Shown piece by piece: positions 1 to 10,604 of a DNA stretch of 64,000 nt. The notes under the pieces were generated by a model. It saw nothing but the letters and a program-made list of their open reading frames with translations. It searched no databases and was not told the origin of the DNA. The stretch is from Isoetes taiwanensis (lineage: Eukaryota > Streptophyta > Lycopodiopsida > Isoetales > Isoetaceae): positions 25,223,189 through 25,287,188 of the forward strand of contig JAJEKV010000001.1 of NCBI GenBank assembly GCA_021234155.1, in the 5' to 3' direction. The translations under genes were made by a program, and so were the position numbers. Positions within the stretch are counted from its first letter, which is position 1. Each line of letters starts with the position of its first letter.

Positions 1-378
1 CATGATTATCAATCTCAAGAATGTGGGCCATTTACTATTTTATACATGTAAGGATAATACAAATGTTGAAAGTGCAAAGGTACCATATTATTATCAAAAA
101 TTCTGTACAATTAACCGGTATAGATGTCTGATATCAAACATCCTTTATCTTGACGCCTGAATGCCTCGTAAATGCTGGCTAGATTAAACTTCCTGCCTTG
201 GCCTTTGGTTTCCCTTTGTATTCCTATGCCGCTAAGACACTGTTGACATCCTTCATAAACAATCAAAAAAATGGTCCTAAGCTCTTGCTCGAAAGCCCCA
301 AAGAATGCCCTCTTGGAATTTTACAAGCTTCAAAAAGCCAAAAGAATGGTGCAAATTTATCGACCAGGCACAAGAACT
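1..378. other. 3' flank of the TTL gene, no gene seen
   Basis: AT-rich sequence directly after the stop codon of the minus-strand TTL gene. It probably includes that gene's 3' UTR. I see no domain, repeat or RNA gene in it. Confidence 0.4.
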
Positions 379-3300
379 TTAACTGCTGTACTGCTTGATG
401 ACTTGTTCAATAGCTTGTTCATTTGGGCTCACATATTCTTTCACTTTCACTCCGTTTCTGTAGACCTTAAATGATGGAATAGAATCAATGCCTTCTTGAC
501 AAGTAAGGATAACTATCCACATCGATCTGTGAGCAAAATCAACACACACATTATTAGCTGGTCTTTGTGAGTTACAAAATAAACTTCAATAAACTCATAC
601 CTTCGCGAAAGTTAACTGAAGGATATCGCTGGCAAAGTTCCTCAACAAACCTTGATGTTTGCCGTTAACCTTTGCACCCCTTTTTGTGAGTTGAATTCCA
701 TCACACACAAGCCTGTTCCATCACATTGCCCACAATAAGACAAAGAATACTTAACATTCTGACTGGGCTGGGAAAGGGTTGTGCTTCAGACCTGGAGATG
801 ATATTAATTCCCTGAACTGGTCATTTCAAAAAAACTTCCACAACAACTCCCCCAAAATGCATCTTATCAATGGCTTCTCCACGTGACTTTTCAATGCAAC
901 TTGTGCATCAAAGAGTGACTGTGCAACCTCTACATTCCCAGGAAATTCCCTCGTAATGCTTCATAGTCACTGATCGTATTTTCCCATTGCTCCAACTATA
1001 GAGAAAACACTCTAACATTGAGCACAGAATATAACCTAATATTAGAACATTGGAAGCTTTCTAGAAACCAACCATGGAATAGGAATGTGCACGCCTAAGA
1101 AGGGCTTTTGTATAGTTTGGCTGTGAAGTTAAGGCATTGCAGTCTTCAACTGCTTTCTCCCATTGACCAATTTTAGATCTAATTTTGCAGCCCGGGTTGC
1201 AGAGAAGAATTGCATTACCTGGGTCTACCTCCAACCTCAGTATACATTGCGCATTTACGGAAATATTTGCTCGCCTTTGAACAGGTCATTTCACCAGCCT
1301 GCCCGAAGCCCGCTAACTGCATCGAAGGCTTCTAAGCAACGCGGTTTGTTTCCAGTATCTTGAGGGTCCAATCTCACTGTTTTTCTGCAGCTGGGATTGC
1401 ATCTTCAAATCTGCAAGAAAAATATGTCCCATGTTTTTAATTTCTGTTAAAATACATGCCAAGGTTTGTTAGAGAAGAGCTTAATATACCAATAGGCATA
1501 CCTTTCCTCGTGCCATGGCAAGTTGTGCCTGTACAATAAGTAAATGCTTGCTAACTGAAGTGGATTTGCACTTTATTAGGGCTACTCTTCCCAGCAGCTG
1601 CTAAAACAGTATCTGCCCCATCTAACCTGTGAAGATTGATTAACGCTTCTGCTTTGAAAGCAAATACCTACATGGGGTGAATCCATCATCAGAATCTCAA
1701 CTATTGAACAAAAACTCACATTGGGAAAAAACAGCAAATGTACCTGCGGTGGTGCATGGTCAGCTCCTGCTACTATTGTTGCATCTGTCTCCATTATAAG
1801 ACTACTCCAATTCTTTTGTTTTCCTTTGCTTCACTGCAATTTGACAAGTGGTTCTAATAACAGCAAGCTGTTGAGCTTCAGTCCAATCATTGTGCCTCGC
1901 AGACTTAAAGTACTCTCTGGCTTCCTCAACTTGTCCCAACCTACATCAAACACAGTCAAACATCAGCTATGACAGCCTTGCTGAAAATTGCATGCTTAAA
2001 TTTATCAAGGATCATCCAAAAATGCAGCTGAAGGACAATATAAAAACCTTAAGTAGAGGCATCCAAGACGACATTGAGCACTTGGATATAAGAAGGATCC
2101 AACTCCAGGGCCATTTCACACTCCTTGATTGCTTCAGCAATATGTCCCAAACTCACGCCTAATGGCCGATTGCATCTATAAGCCGGTTGTTGTGGGGATA
2201 AAGAGATAGCCTGGTCATACAATGATAAAGCTTCTATAAACTTGCCCTTTCTATACTCTTTCATTGCCTGCACCTTTCAGTTCTTCCGGTCCCTAGAGAT
2301 TGTCCTCTTTGCAGGAATGGCCTCAATTCCATTAGCAGAAAAATATGTTACCCATTCCATATAACTCAGTTTTTGCAATTCCACTGGCATACTGACTAGT
2401 CCTTCTTGAACCAAGTCCTCCAATGTTATCTCCAGTGTATACGCTTGCACACCGTGCAGAGTTAGAATTATAACCATGACCATTGGAAGCCCTTTGTTTG
2501 CTTAGACTTGGTTGTTTGAAGACCATTGCCATTCCATTAACAGATGCATCGGCCAACATGTTTATGCTTTTAGTATTTCCATTCATGCTGCCAGAGGACA
2601 TACCACCATTTAATGTTGCCAATATTAGGAACCTTTCCTGCAGAAACACTACTTCTAGAGTTCTTCCCAGAGTGTATCTCCCCACTTTTCTTGGCTCTAA
2701 CAGCATGTGACTTTCTAGAAAAATCTGGAGTTGGGTTGCCTCCACTTGAACTGCTTGAACTGGACATGGTAGAAAACTCTCCACAATGTGATCTTCCATC
2801 TTTAACACTTTTTGTCATCAAAATCTCCCCATTACAGAAGCTTCCATCACTGCTGCTGCTTCCAATGGAGCTTCGTCCACTAGGAATGTTACTCGTAGAA
2901 GAAGTATGATTGCTCTCATATAACTCACCACTCATCTCAGATCCACAGATGGAAAACTTATCTGAAACAATTCCCTCTGCATTTTGCATCTCCCTAAAAC
3001 TATTTCTGCCACTATGAATTTCGCCACTCTTTTTCCAATTTGCACTGCTCACAACAACACTTTCTAAAGAATTAAGACTCCTTCCTCTGGTCATGAGAAA
3101 AGAGGCAGGGGTGTTCTCTATGTTAGGATTTCGTTTCTTACGAAATACTTCTCCTGTAGGAGGAGCTTTAGCCGTCCCATTAACTGCTTCCAGTTTTCTA
3201 ACCAGAACATTCTCTGCACTGGCAAATTCGCCAGACATCTTTAGCTGTCCCTCTGCCTTCTGCCCACTAACTAAAACATTTCCAATTGCAGCAGTAGACT

Positions 3301-3646
3301 TAGCCTCTGCCTTTTGGAACACGTCGGTCTTGTAGTACCCATTTGTCTGCCCCAATTTTAGCCCCGCTTTAGGATCTTCGCTATTATAGTAGCCATTTGC
3401 TCCATTCGGGAAGGTCACTTTAGACTCTGTTATAGATGACGTTTTCTTCTGAGTCCCTTCAGAAACTTGAAGGGCATGTGCATTATATGCCTTCTTGCTA
3501 GGGGCAGATTCATATTTGGGCCAGTTCTGTGGAGAATCCACTCTTCCATTGTCATTAGACGAATGGTATAATTTACCGCTGAAAACGCCACCATATAAAT
3601 CAAACCCACCAGCAGCTTTCTTACGTTCTGCATGACACTGGGCCAT
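379..3646 (-). CDS. TTL: TPR repeat-containing thioredoxin-like protein (TTL), multi-exon, frameshifted
   Basis: TTL proteins are plant scaffold proteins that combine tetratricopeptide repeats with a C-terminal thioredoxin-like domain; in Arabidopsis they act in osmotic-stress and brassinosteroid responses (family knowledge). Here the start is ATG 3646 (MAQCHAERKKAAGG), with an in-frame stop about 60 bases upstream. A Ser/Gly/Asn-rich N-terminal region (about 3646-2330) contains repeated KSGEIHSGKN-like segments. TPR blocks follow: EALSLYDQAISLSP with ECEMALELDPSY near 2100-2250, then exons near 1940-1744, 1667-1502, 1410-1072 and 995-745. The thioredoxin-like end has VEELCQRYPSVNF (to 601), then exon 526-379 with IPSFKVYRNG and terminal YSS. 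Introns have GT-AG ends. At least seven single-base shifts break the frame, near 2605, 2345, 2292, 2265, 1808, 1590 and several in 1410-1072. It is either a young pseudogene or an unpolished consensus. Family assignment is secure; integrity is not. Confidence 0.87.
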
Positions 3647-3649
3647 TTT

Positions 3650-4760
3650 TCTATACAAAGAAGAATGAAAGGATCGACAGGTCTTTACAACCTTGCTGAA
3701 CGAATCTCAGCTGCTAAGAAAATTGCAGCCTTGAACCTGAACTCAATTGAATTCATGCAGCATGCAAGAATTTGCACTGACAGCAGAGTTTGAAATGAAA
3801 ACATCAAGATATCAAATTGGAATCGATGTCGGGTCTTCGGAGATAATAAATTAAGGACTATTATTAGTCTAGTCAAGTGCAATAGCACAGAATGCTGTAT
3901 AGGACCCAGGAATCATAGAACAGGGAAGAAAGGACACAAGTGTAGATGCTTCAGCGCATCAAACATGCATGGACAAATGCCAAAATCTCCGATTCCGACA
4001 CTAGGAACTACGGGATCTAATGCAAATGCTTCAAATTTGAAAGCCCAAAAGTAGCAAGCTTCAAAGGCAAAGACAACTGATTTCAGAATCTCAAAGCCGG
4101 GACCAGGAAACAAAAAATCTTCTTCCGTCACTTTTGCAGACGCAAATTCCGGCATTCAATCATAACCCGAAAATAAGTGGAGGATGCCAATTCCGACCCC
4201 TCCCTTTAAGATGGCCTCTAGACTTACCAACCTCTACCACAAATAAAAACACGGAAGCAACATAGAGCTTAGGAGGAAAGGGACCCACGATGAATAGGAG
4301 AAAATTGAACCCACCACGGTCCTGATCCGGACCTATCAGCAACCAAATGCGGCGATTCGCACGTCAATGGAAAGCTCGCACCGCGAAAAACTTCAGATCC
4401 GACCTCTTCTTCCACTGTTAAGCGCCCAAATCCGGCGATTTTTGCTTTCAAAATGGAGAGGAATCGCCGGCGGGGCCGCCATGCCCCGCCCCTTCTCTGC
4501 TTTGGCCTCGTCAGACCGTCTTCTTCGTTGCTGGGGTAGGACTTTACACGTGGGTCTCACGGCTATGATTAAGCGTATGTTTGTTCACAACCGTTGATTT
4601 CAATACATTTTTATCCAGCCGGCATGTATATACATCTCATTGCTTTACCCGTGGAGCAAACGGCTCAGATTAGATGTAGATCTCTTCTTAGCCGTTGATT
4701 TTGAATACGATATATCCAGCTGTGATGTATGTACGCGGGAAATATACCTCATAATATAAA
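3650..4760 (-). promoter_or_regulatory. Leader and promoter region of the TTL gene
   Basis: This stretch lies upstream of the TTL start and has no convincing gene of its own. Near 4440-4500 it becomes GC-rich, as plant 5' leaders often do. At 4558-4720 there are two copies of a paired motif, GGCTATGATT or GGCTCAGATT followed about 30-40 bases later by CCGTTGATTT. The same ATCAACGG-type motif recurs in other promoter-like stretches of the window. Promoter function is inferred from position and composition only. Confidence 0.35.
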
Positions 4761-6345
4761 ACAATGGTTTTATTATATTTTAGCCCTTTACTTTCTTATG
4801 ACGTGGACGAGTTTTACTCGCCATGTTTCATTTTGACATTGATGGATATTTTTGTTACCTTTGATGTTTATTATTTGGACATTTTGTCTACCATTAAAAA
4901 AAAAAAAATGTGCCCCACAAATATGACCCTCATATATTCTCCTATGACTCATACCTTTGCATCACACGTTTTCTAGTAAATGTGTGTTGCCTCTCCATGG
5001 CCAAATGTCTAGAAAATTTAGTTGCTACCTGAAAGCCTCTGCCTCCTGGTCTTGCTCAACACGTTTCCCCAAATGGACCTCGTGTAAATAGAAGTTCCTC
5101 CTTGGCATGAGACAAACAGTGCCCAGCCTATTCCTGGGATTATTCTTTGCAGGCATGACACGAGTTCAAATCCTCATCTTAGAATAGGGGCCATCAGCTC
5201 TAGTGTGCCGACACGAGTTCAAATCCTCAACTTAGATACAATAGGGGCCACTGGCTCTAGCGCTGAACTTGTCTTGTGAGGAAATTCTTAGGTCTATGAT
5301 TGCATGCTAATTGTCATCCTTTCATTCGCAACCAAATTCCTATGAAAAACTAAAGATGCTCTAAGTTACCTCTACATTTTAACCAAGTGAAAAATGATAC
5401 ATTTTTTTCCCATGAAATTTCATTCATATAAATATTCTTCGTTCTATTGATGCCATTCGGAAATATAAACTTGAATATGCGGTATGAGCAAAATTATAAT
5501 AACAAATGACATTTGCCTTCATATTTAAAATATAGAATATGAGTGTGACCATACGTAATTGTATGCAACTATTCTTGAATTGACTATAATGTGAACCCCA
5601 CATTTTTGTCTTGAGAGAATCTTTAACATGTCATCCCCTCTTTGTCACTTGGAATGTTTCACCTAGCCTTGGAGATGATTGCTCACCTCCCTCTTGCTTT
5701 CGTTTCTTGCATAAAAAGCTAGCTTTTATGCATTTCCTTGCTCGGTTCCAAACTATATGAGTATCTAACATAATAATCGAGGGTTTCCTTTATATTTTTG
5801 TATGTCTTTTTAGTATGGTTTTGCCATGATTTTGTCATCGTATTCATCATGTGCATGTACTAAATAGTATTTCTAGAGTGCACCTTTTTCCTTAGCCATT
5901 GATTTTAGAGAAGGGGACAAATCGTGTGGTAGAGGCTCCTTTTGTTTGCATGTAATTAGTTGCTTAGTAAACAAGGGCCCATCCATTTAGGCAACACAAC
6001 AAGATCAATCTATGGTGCCAGAGGCAATTGTAGGGAGGTTAACGAACAAAAGCTCCTCCAATACAGACGCCTTGAAATTAGGTGTTGGTAGGAAGCAGAT
6101 TCAATGGTGCCCACTTTCAAAGATTTGCTAGGTAAAGCACTACTTCTGAAGTTGAAACCCCTCATTGAAGCAAATCCCTTGTTGCAGGACAAGCTTGACA
6201 GAAATGGAAGACGATTTTGTTCCATGCGATTAAGAAGTTTGGAAGATGTTCGTTACATCGGGATACATATGGAAGTAGTCGGAAGAGATATCAAGAATAT
6301 ATGTGCACCATGGCAGAAATAGATCTATTTTTGTGATAGTTAGCT
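4761..6345. other. Intergenic region with short duplications, no gene
   Basis: No supported gene. A roughly 55-bp segment containing ACACGAGTTCAAATCCTCA is tandemly duplicated at about 5157-5210 and 5211-5265. A copy of a dispersed repeat lies at 5755-5930. A 72-codon ORF at 6104-6322 shows no family I recognise. Confidence 0.4.
5755..5930 (+). repeat. Dispersed repeat family A, copy 1
   Basis: Diverged copy of a segment also found at 17175-17310 and 28225-28365. Shared landmarks are the start (CATAATAA), TTTTTGTATG or TTTTTGTACG, then CTAGAGTGCACC and a CATTGATTTTAG end. I see no coding content. Confidence 0.55.
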
Positions 6346-6355
6346 TAATCTTATA

Positions 6356-6818
6356 GGACCGCCGTATTTAGAGTCCGGTATATGGTATTTTCGGACTTTT
6401 TTTTGTGGTATTTCTGGCCACCCATTAGCATTCACTGTACACTTTGCAATTTCAATCCCAGAACCAACTGTTTTCGGGCATTTTTGGATCAATCTGGCTT
6501 ATCTGAGCTCAAATCGCTTCCTCTCTTCATCAAGCCAACGTTAAAGAGGCAGGCAAAGTGATTAGAAGGGCTTTTAAAGCAATTCAAGCGCCCACGGAGC
6601 TGCAAAAACGATCCTTACCAAAGATTTCAACTCCGTCGCACATTTTCGCGCTTTGTTTTTGGCCAGAAACACCACTTTTTGGCCGGAAATACCACTCTTT
6701 TTGGCTAGAAACACCACCTTTTTTGGCCGGAAATACCACCTGGCTAATAACGGATGTCCGGAAATACCACCAAAAAAATCTGGAAATACCACACCCCGGA
6801 CTCTAAATACGGACGTCC
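6356..6818. mobile_element. Mutator-like MITE with 9-bp target duplication
   Basis: A 463-bp element with terminal inverted repeats of about 60-70 bp. The left end begins GGACCGCCGTATTTAGAGTC and the right end is its near reverse complement (GACTCTAAATACGGACGTCC). It is flanked by AATCTTATA on the left (6347-6355) and AATCTTGTA on the right (6819-6827), a 9-bp duplication with one mismatch. Nine-base duplications with long TIRs are typical of the Mutator superfamily (established knowledge). The interior has four short tandem units of the type TTTTGGCCGGAAATACCACC at about 6650-6745. It encodes no transposase, so it would be non-autonomous. Confidence 0.8.
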
Positions 6819-6827
6819 AATCTTGTA

Positions 6828-7640
6828 TGGCCTTTCCATTGGCTTTTCTTCCTGTCGTAGCTGGGTGTTTGTTCCATGTATGGTCCTATAACTTATAACA
6901 TAGATTAATGCTGCTTGGTATGAAAAGACTAGAGTGAGATAAGCATGCTCAGAGTTCTCATCACATTAAAGGTACCCCAAGCCATATCTAGTCCGAATTT
7001 GTTGATCGCCATTTGTGTTGTTCAACGGCTTTAATCTTATGCTGTTGATTATGCTTGATCATTCTAAAGTGAAAGGAATATGGCTAGAGCTGCTTGCAAC
7101 TTTCTAGTGAGTTTGAAATGTTTGATGATTGAAAATGGAGCTTCGAAGACATTACAGTTAATAATATCTAAACCTAACATGGATGATGTTGGAGATGTTA
7201 GATCTATGCGGGATGCTCCCAATAAACCAGCTCCAATAGACTCATTGGATGGCTACATTATTTGTAATAATAAATGCCTTTCATAGAAACCCATGTCCCA
7301 CTGTTGTTGCATGCATGTTGCCTCCATTTCAGCTGGCGAACCGAGGATTATGCTCAAATTTTAGCTGGTGAGATATTTCATACCTTACAACAACATAATG
7401 ATAAGCTGGTCATTCACTTTAAGTGCAGCTGAGAGGTGTCTTGCAGACAGAGATGAGAAACATATAACATGATTCTACAAATATTCCTTTCCTTGAAATG
7501 CATAGTTTGATGATCAACGCAAGATACTTCTTTCGCAATAATAGATACTCTATTATGTGACATCCATGGGGTCTCAAATAATGTTCCAATGCAGACATTC
7601 TTCGTCTTTAATCTGACGATAGAGAATGTTGCTCCAGGTT
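6828..7640. other. Intergenic, no gene recognised
   Basis: Short open frames only, for example 7080-7286, with no recognisable motif. Confidence 0.35.
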
Positions 7641-7644
7641 TACA

Positions 7645-8340
7645 ATAGCTTGTTAATTGAATTGAATTGAACTGAATTGGATTAAAATGATGTTCATCTC
7701 CACAGAGATATTGAGGCCTATGGGACTCAATCAAAGAGCACATCAAATATACTACTGTCGGGATAAAAAAAAATCCTGCACCGAAGGGCTTTCAAGGGAA
7801 AAAACTTGGCAATAATAGGTATGTTAGAAAACTATACAATGATACATTGCAATTGCAATGTAGTGTCCAAGCACATAGCTGAGTGCGCTCATCCATGATC
7901 TCCTGGAGATAAGTTCCCTCTAACCCCACTGAAGTCACGTCCACCAGCACATGCAGCAGCTGGTTCGGCACGATCAACTCAACATAGCGGGCTCAGATAT
8001 GGTTGAATGCCGAACAATTCTAAAGAATGTGGCATCTGTCCTCAATGGCACGCTGTTAGCAACATTGACAAATCTTATCTTTGTGCGCCTCTTAAGCCCA
8101 CCTACCTATCTTAATTCTAAGATGGAGTGCACCTATGCAAATTGAAGCTATCAACTTGCACTTCTTCATAGGCAAATGTGTATGTAGGTATCGTTGCGGA
8201 CCCGGGATTGATCTAGTGCTGGTAGTGTGCCGTCTTAACCTGTTTCAATGACAAAGCCACAGACATATAGAGGTTGCAAACAGAACTATTGAGTATTGAC
8301 ATAGGCCGAACCCAAGATACCTACTAGTATATTGTATAGA
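7645..8340 (-). mobile_element. Non-L1 LINE, 3' UTR and C-terminal domain (copy 1)
   Basis: The left edge is the 3' end of a minus-strand LINE. It has a short GAATT-type tail repeat (7652-7680) and then a 3' UTR that matches the copies at 52920 and 63757 (phrases such as GGCCTATGGGACTC and CGAAGGGCTTTCAAGGGAAAA). Further right is the eroded C-terminal domain, homologous to 36990-37200 and 53300-53410. Stops interrupt all frames. Confidence 0.7.
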
Positions 8341-8419
8341 GAAGGATTTCCTTCAGACTAGATAATGGCATCAATTCACAAAGCTGGTGACAAAAATTCT
8401 TCTTTGAATTACCACACAG

Positions 8420-9170
8420 AATGGTTAGTCCTTTGCCTGCGAAGGTTTTTGCTGGATCCTTACAAAAATATGTGACCACTTGGGAGAGTCATTTGGAGTT
8501 AAGGCTAAAGGCCAAGAAGGTTTCAGACCCCATCACTTTACTATCGATCATATCTTCATCATGCACACTTTACATAAAATTTGTAAAAGCTTTTGATACA
8601 GTCCCTAGAGATGAGCTAAAGACGAAATTGTCGAAATTGTGTGTACTACATGAGTTGCAAAATGGTGTGTACATACTTTTCACAAAAAGTGTCACTCAAA
8701 TGTCGCCATCAAATAACCTTGTCAAACATATGTGTGAGTACGTTAAAGCCACTATCCCCTACATTGTTTATATCTAGCTTGAAGATTGGGGTCCAACATG
8801 GAGGCATAGGTGCGGCCTTATTCATCGTATCATTAGCAATTGTTATATGCAGATGAACCAGTATACAATATCTAACTGCGATGAGTAGCTTCTATGCAAA
8901 TATACTTGACCAAGGTTAAAATTTTGGTGGTTCTCTCTTTTTGCCAGCCAAGATCACTTCAATTCACATATCAGAGTCAAGCAGTACAGGACTGGCATAC
9001 AAATTCCTTGGAGTGGAGTTCACAATTAAAATGCATTGGGGTGCTTGTATCTAGAAAAGAGAAATTGTAGGATGGAAGGCCATGTATGCTATGCAAAATA
9101 ATTGTCTCAAAACAGAGCTATGCAAATGGTCCCATTATGCACACAGTTTCTATATAGTGTGGAGATGTGG
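8420..9170 (+). mobile_element. Same LINE family, reverse transcriptase fragment in opposite orientation
   Basis: The plus strand encodes eroded RT motifs: FVKAFDTVPRDELKTKLSKL near 8578-8640, GVQHGGIGAALF near 8788, and YKFLGVEF near 8998. The last is followed by GWKAMYAMQNNCLKTELC, which matches the RT tail of the copy at 36960-38300 (YKYLGIEF, SWKALYVMQDNSSKAELY). Stops and frame breaks are present. It points the opposite way from the C-terminal piece at 7645-8340, as expected for a 5'-inverted LINE insertion. Confidence 0.65.
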
Positions 9171-9175
9171 GATTT

Positions 9176-9265
9176 TTGATAGATAGATAGAAATTTTAAC
9201 GTCCATGGAGGCTGATTGGCCATGGGATCCAAATAATGGAAGGGGCATGGAAGCCCAAAATTGTA
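9176..9265 (-). mobile_element. 3' terminal scrap of the same LINE family
   Basis: GATAGATAGATAG followed by GTCCATGGAGGCTGATTGGCC matches the 3' end of the LINE at 52920-52985 (TAGAATAGAATAG, then GTCCACGGAGACCGATTGGCC). The tail microsatellite differs between copies. Confidence 0.55.
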
Positions 9266-9835
9266 AAGATCTAATACAAATGGAAATAGATGTAATGCTA
9301 CTGTTGTGCTATTTAAATTGTTTAGACATAAGTAATCAATTGGAAAGCCATTGATCTAGAATAATTGTTATACCTCCCCTATAAACTGCCCATTTCTTTT
9401 GCTGGTGTGCTTCCCTCACTTTACAAAGCTCTTTCATATGCTTTTACAATTGAAGGGGAGAAAGCTTCTCCTGAACTAAAAAAAGCTAGTGCATTTAAGG
9501 TGGTTTCCATGCTGAAGGATATATAGTTGATTTAATGCATCTCGAAACGAAACAGTTGCTAGATGGAGTGTTAAGAAGATGTTTCGAAAAGGGAGATAAG
9601 CAGTTTCAAAAGGGAGTTCGAACCTTCCTTGTGTAAAATATGCATAAAACCAGTGCTTAGTCTGTAACCCCTAAGTATATATAGCAAATGGTAAAAAAAA
9701 CCCCTTTCTTCTGAACTCTCGTGGTTTGCATGCTGATCAAAGGTAAATTTTCCAGGGCTCAGAAAGCTTTTTTGATCCGTGCATTCATGGATAAAGACTA
9801 TTGCCCCTATCATATATGCATTTTGCCTCTTCAAC
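9266..9835. other. No gene recognised
   Basis: AT-rich spacer between LINE fragments. Open frames are short and carry no motif. Confidence 0.3.
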
Positions 9836-10200
9836 AGGAAGCAATAGGATTTTCCATATATTTATTGCCAAAGATTGTCAAGCATGAGATATACATGCTT
9901 GTCAAACTTGGGGTATATGCTTGTTATGGTCACACAACAACTAAAATCTTGTTGGAAGGAGAAATGTTAAGGTTGGCTATGGAGATAGTTCTCCAAGAAC
10001 ATCTTTGTGCACATGTGAATGACAGAACCGATCCTATTCAATTTAGGCAATATATGGATACTTATTGCTTGGAAAATTTATGGGATGTCAATATTATGGA
10101 ACGCGTAAAGATACTCATTATAAGAAACAATTTAACCCTATTGAGTGCATCTATTGGCACACCTAACTATACAAAGACTAGAAAAAGTGCCCAGCGTTGC
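9836..10200 (+). mobile_element. LINE C-terminal fragment, plus strand
   Basis: A frame open from 9721 to 10413 contains LQEHLCAHVN, RQYMDTYCLENLWDV and MERVKILIIRNN. These align with the minus-strand segment at 37091-37279 (MQEHRCIQVE, RQYLDACFLSKLWDI, LEHLKTAHYKVQ). It is therefore a further copy of the non-L1 LINE C-terminal region. The long open frame may be chance preservation in a young insertion. No start or upstream RT is attached. Confidence 0.5.
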
Positions 10201-10382
10201 TGGGCTTTTTGTCGGGCATTAAGTTCAGAAGTTATAAAACATGATTTGTATTTTACAAAGGCCATGTTTCTACGATGTCGGATGGGATTCATGTTCACAA
10301 AAAATATGTGTACATACAATACTGAGGAATTGAAAATTAAGTATTTTAGGAGTCATATAAAGAATAACTATTTTTGCTATAC

Positions 10383-10604
10383 GTGTCCATATTCAACCCG
10401 TTGTTACGTATAATTACTTGGGGTAGTTAACCTTCTTTGTCTATGTTAAGAATAATTGGTTAAATTTGATGGTTCAAAATAACCATAGAATGTGTGTCCA
10501 TATTTAACCCGTTGTTACGTATAATTACTTGGGGTAGTTAACCTTCTTTGTCTATGTTAAGAATAATTGGTTAAATTTGATGGTTCAAAATAACCATAGA
10601 ATGT
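10383..10604. repeat. Perfect-spaced 111-bp tandem duplication
   Basis: Two adjacent copies of a 111-bp unit, starting GTGTCCATATT at 10383 and 10494, differ by a single visible substitution (TTCAACCC versus TTTAACCC). The duplication is therefore very recent. No coding content. Confidence 0.85.

Noticed and set aside
5157-5265. tRNA-like B box (GAGTTCAAATCC) suggesting a tRNA gene or SINE
   Set aside because: No A box at the right distance, no cloverleaf and no acceptor pairing could be traced; only the short duplicated motif remains.
8161-8340. Independent gene upstream of the RT fragment
   Set aside because: The sequence aligns with the LINE C-terminal region at 37100-37180 and is fully explained by it.
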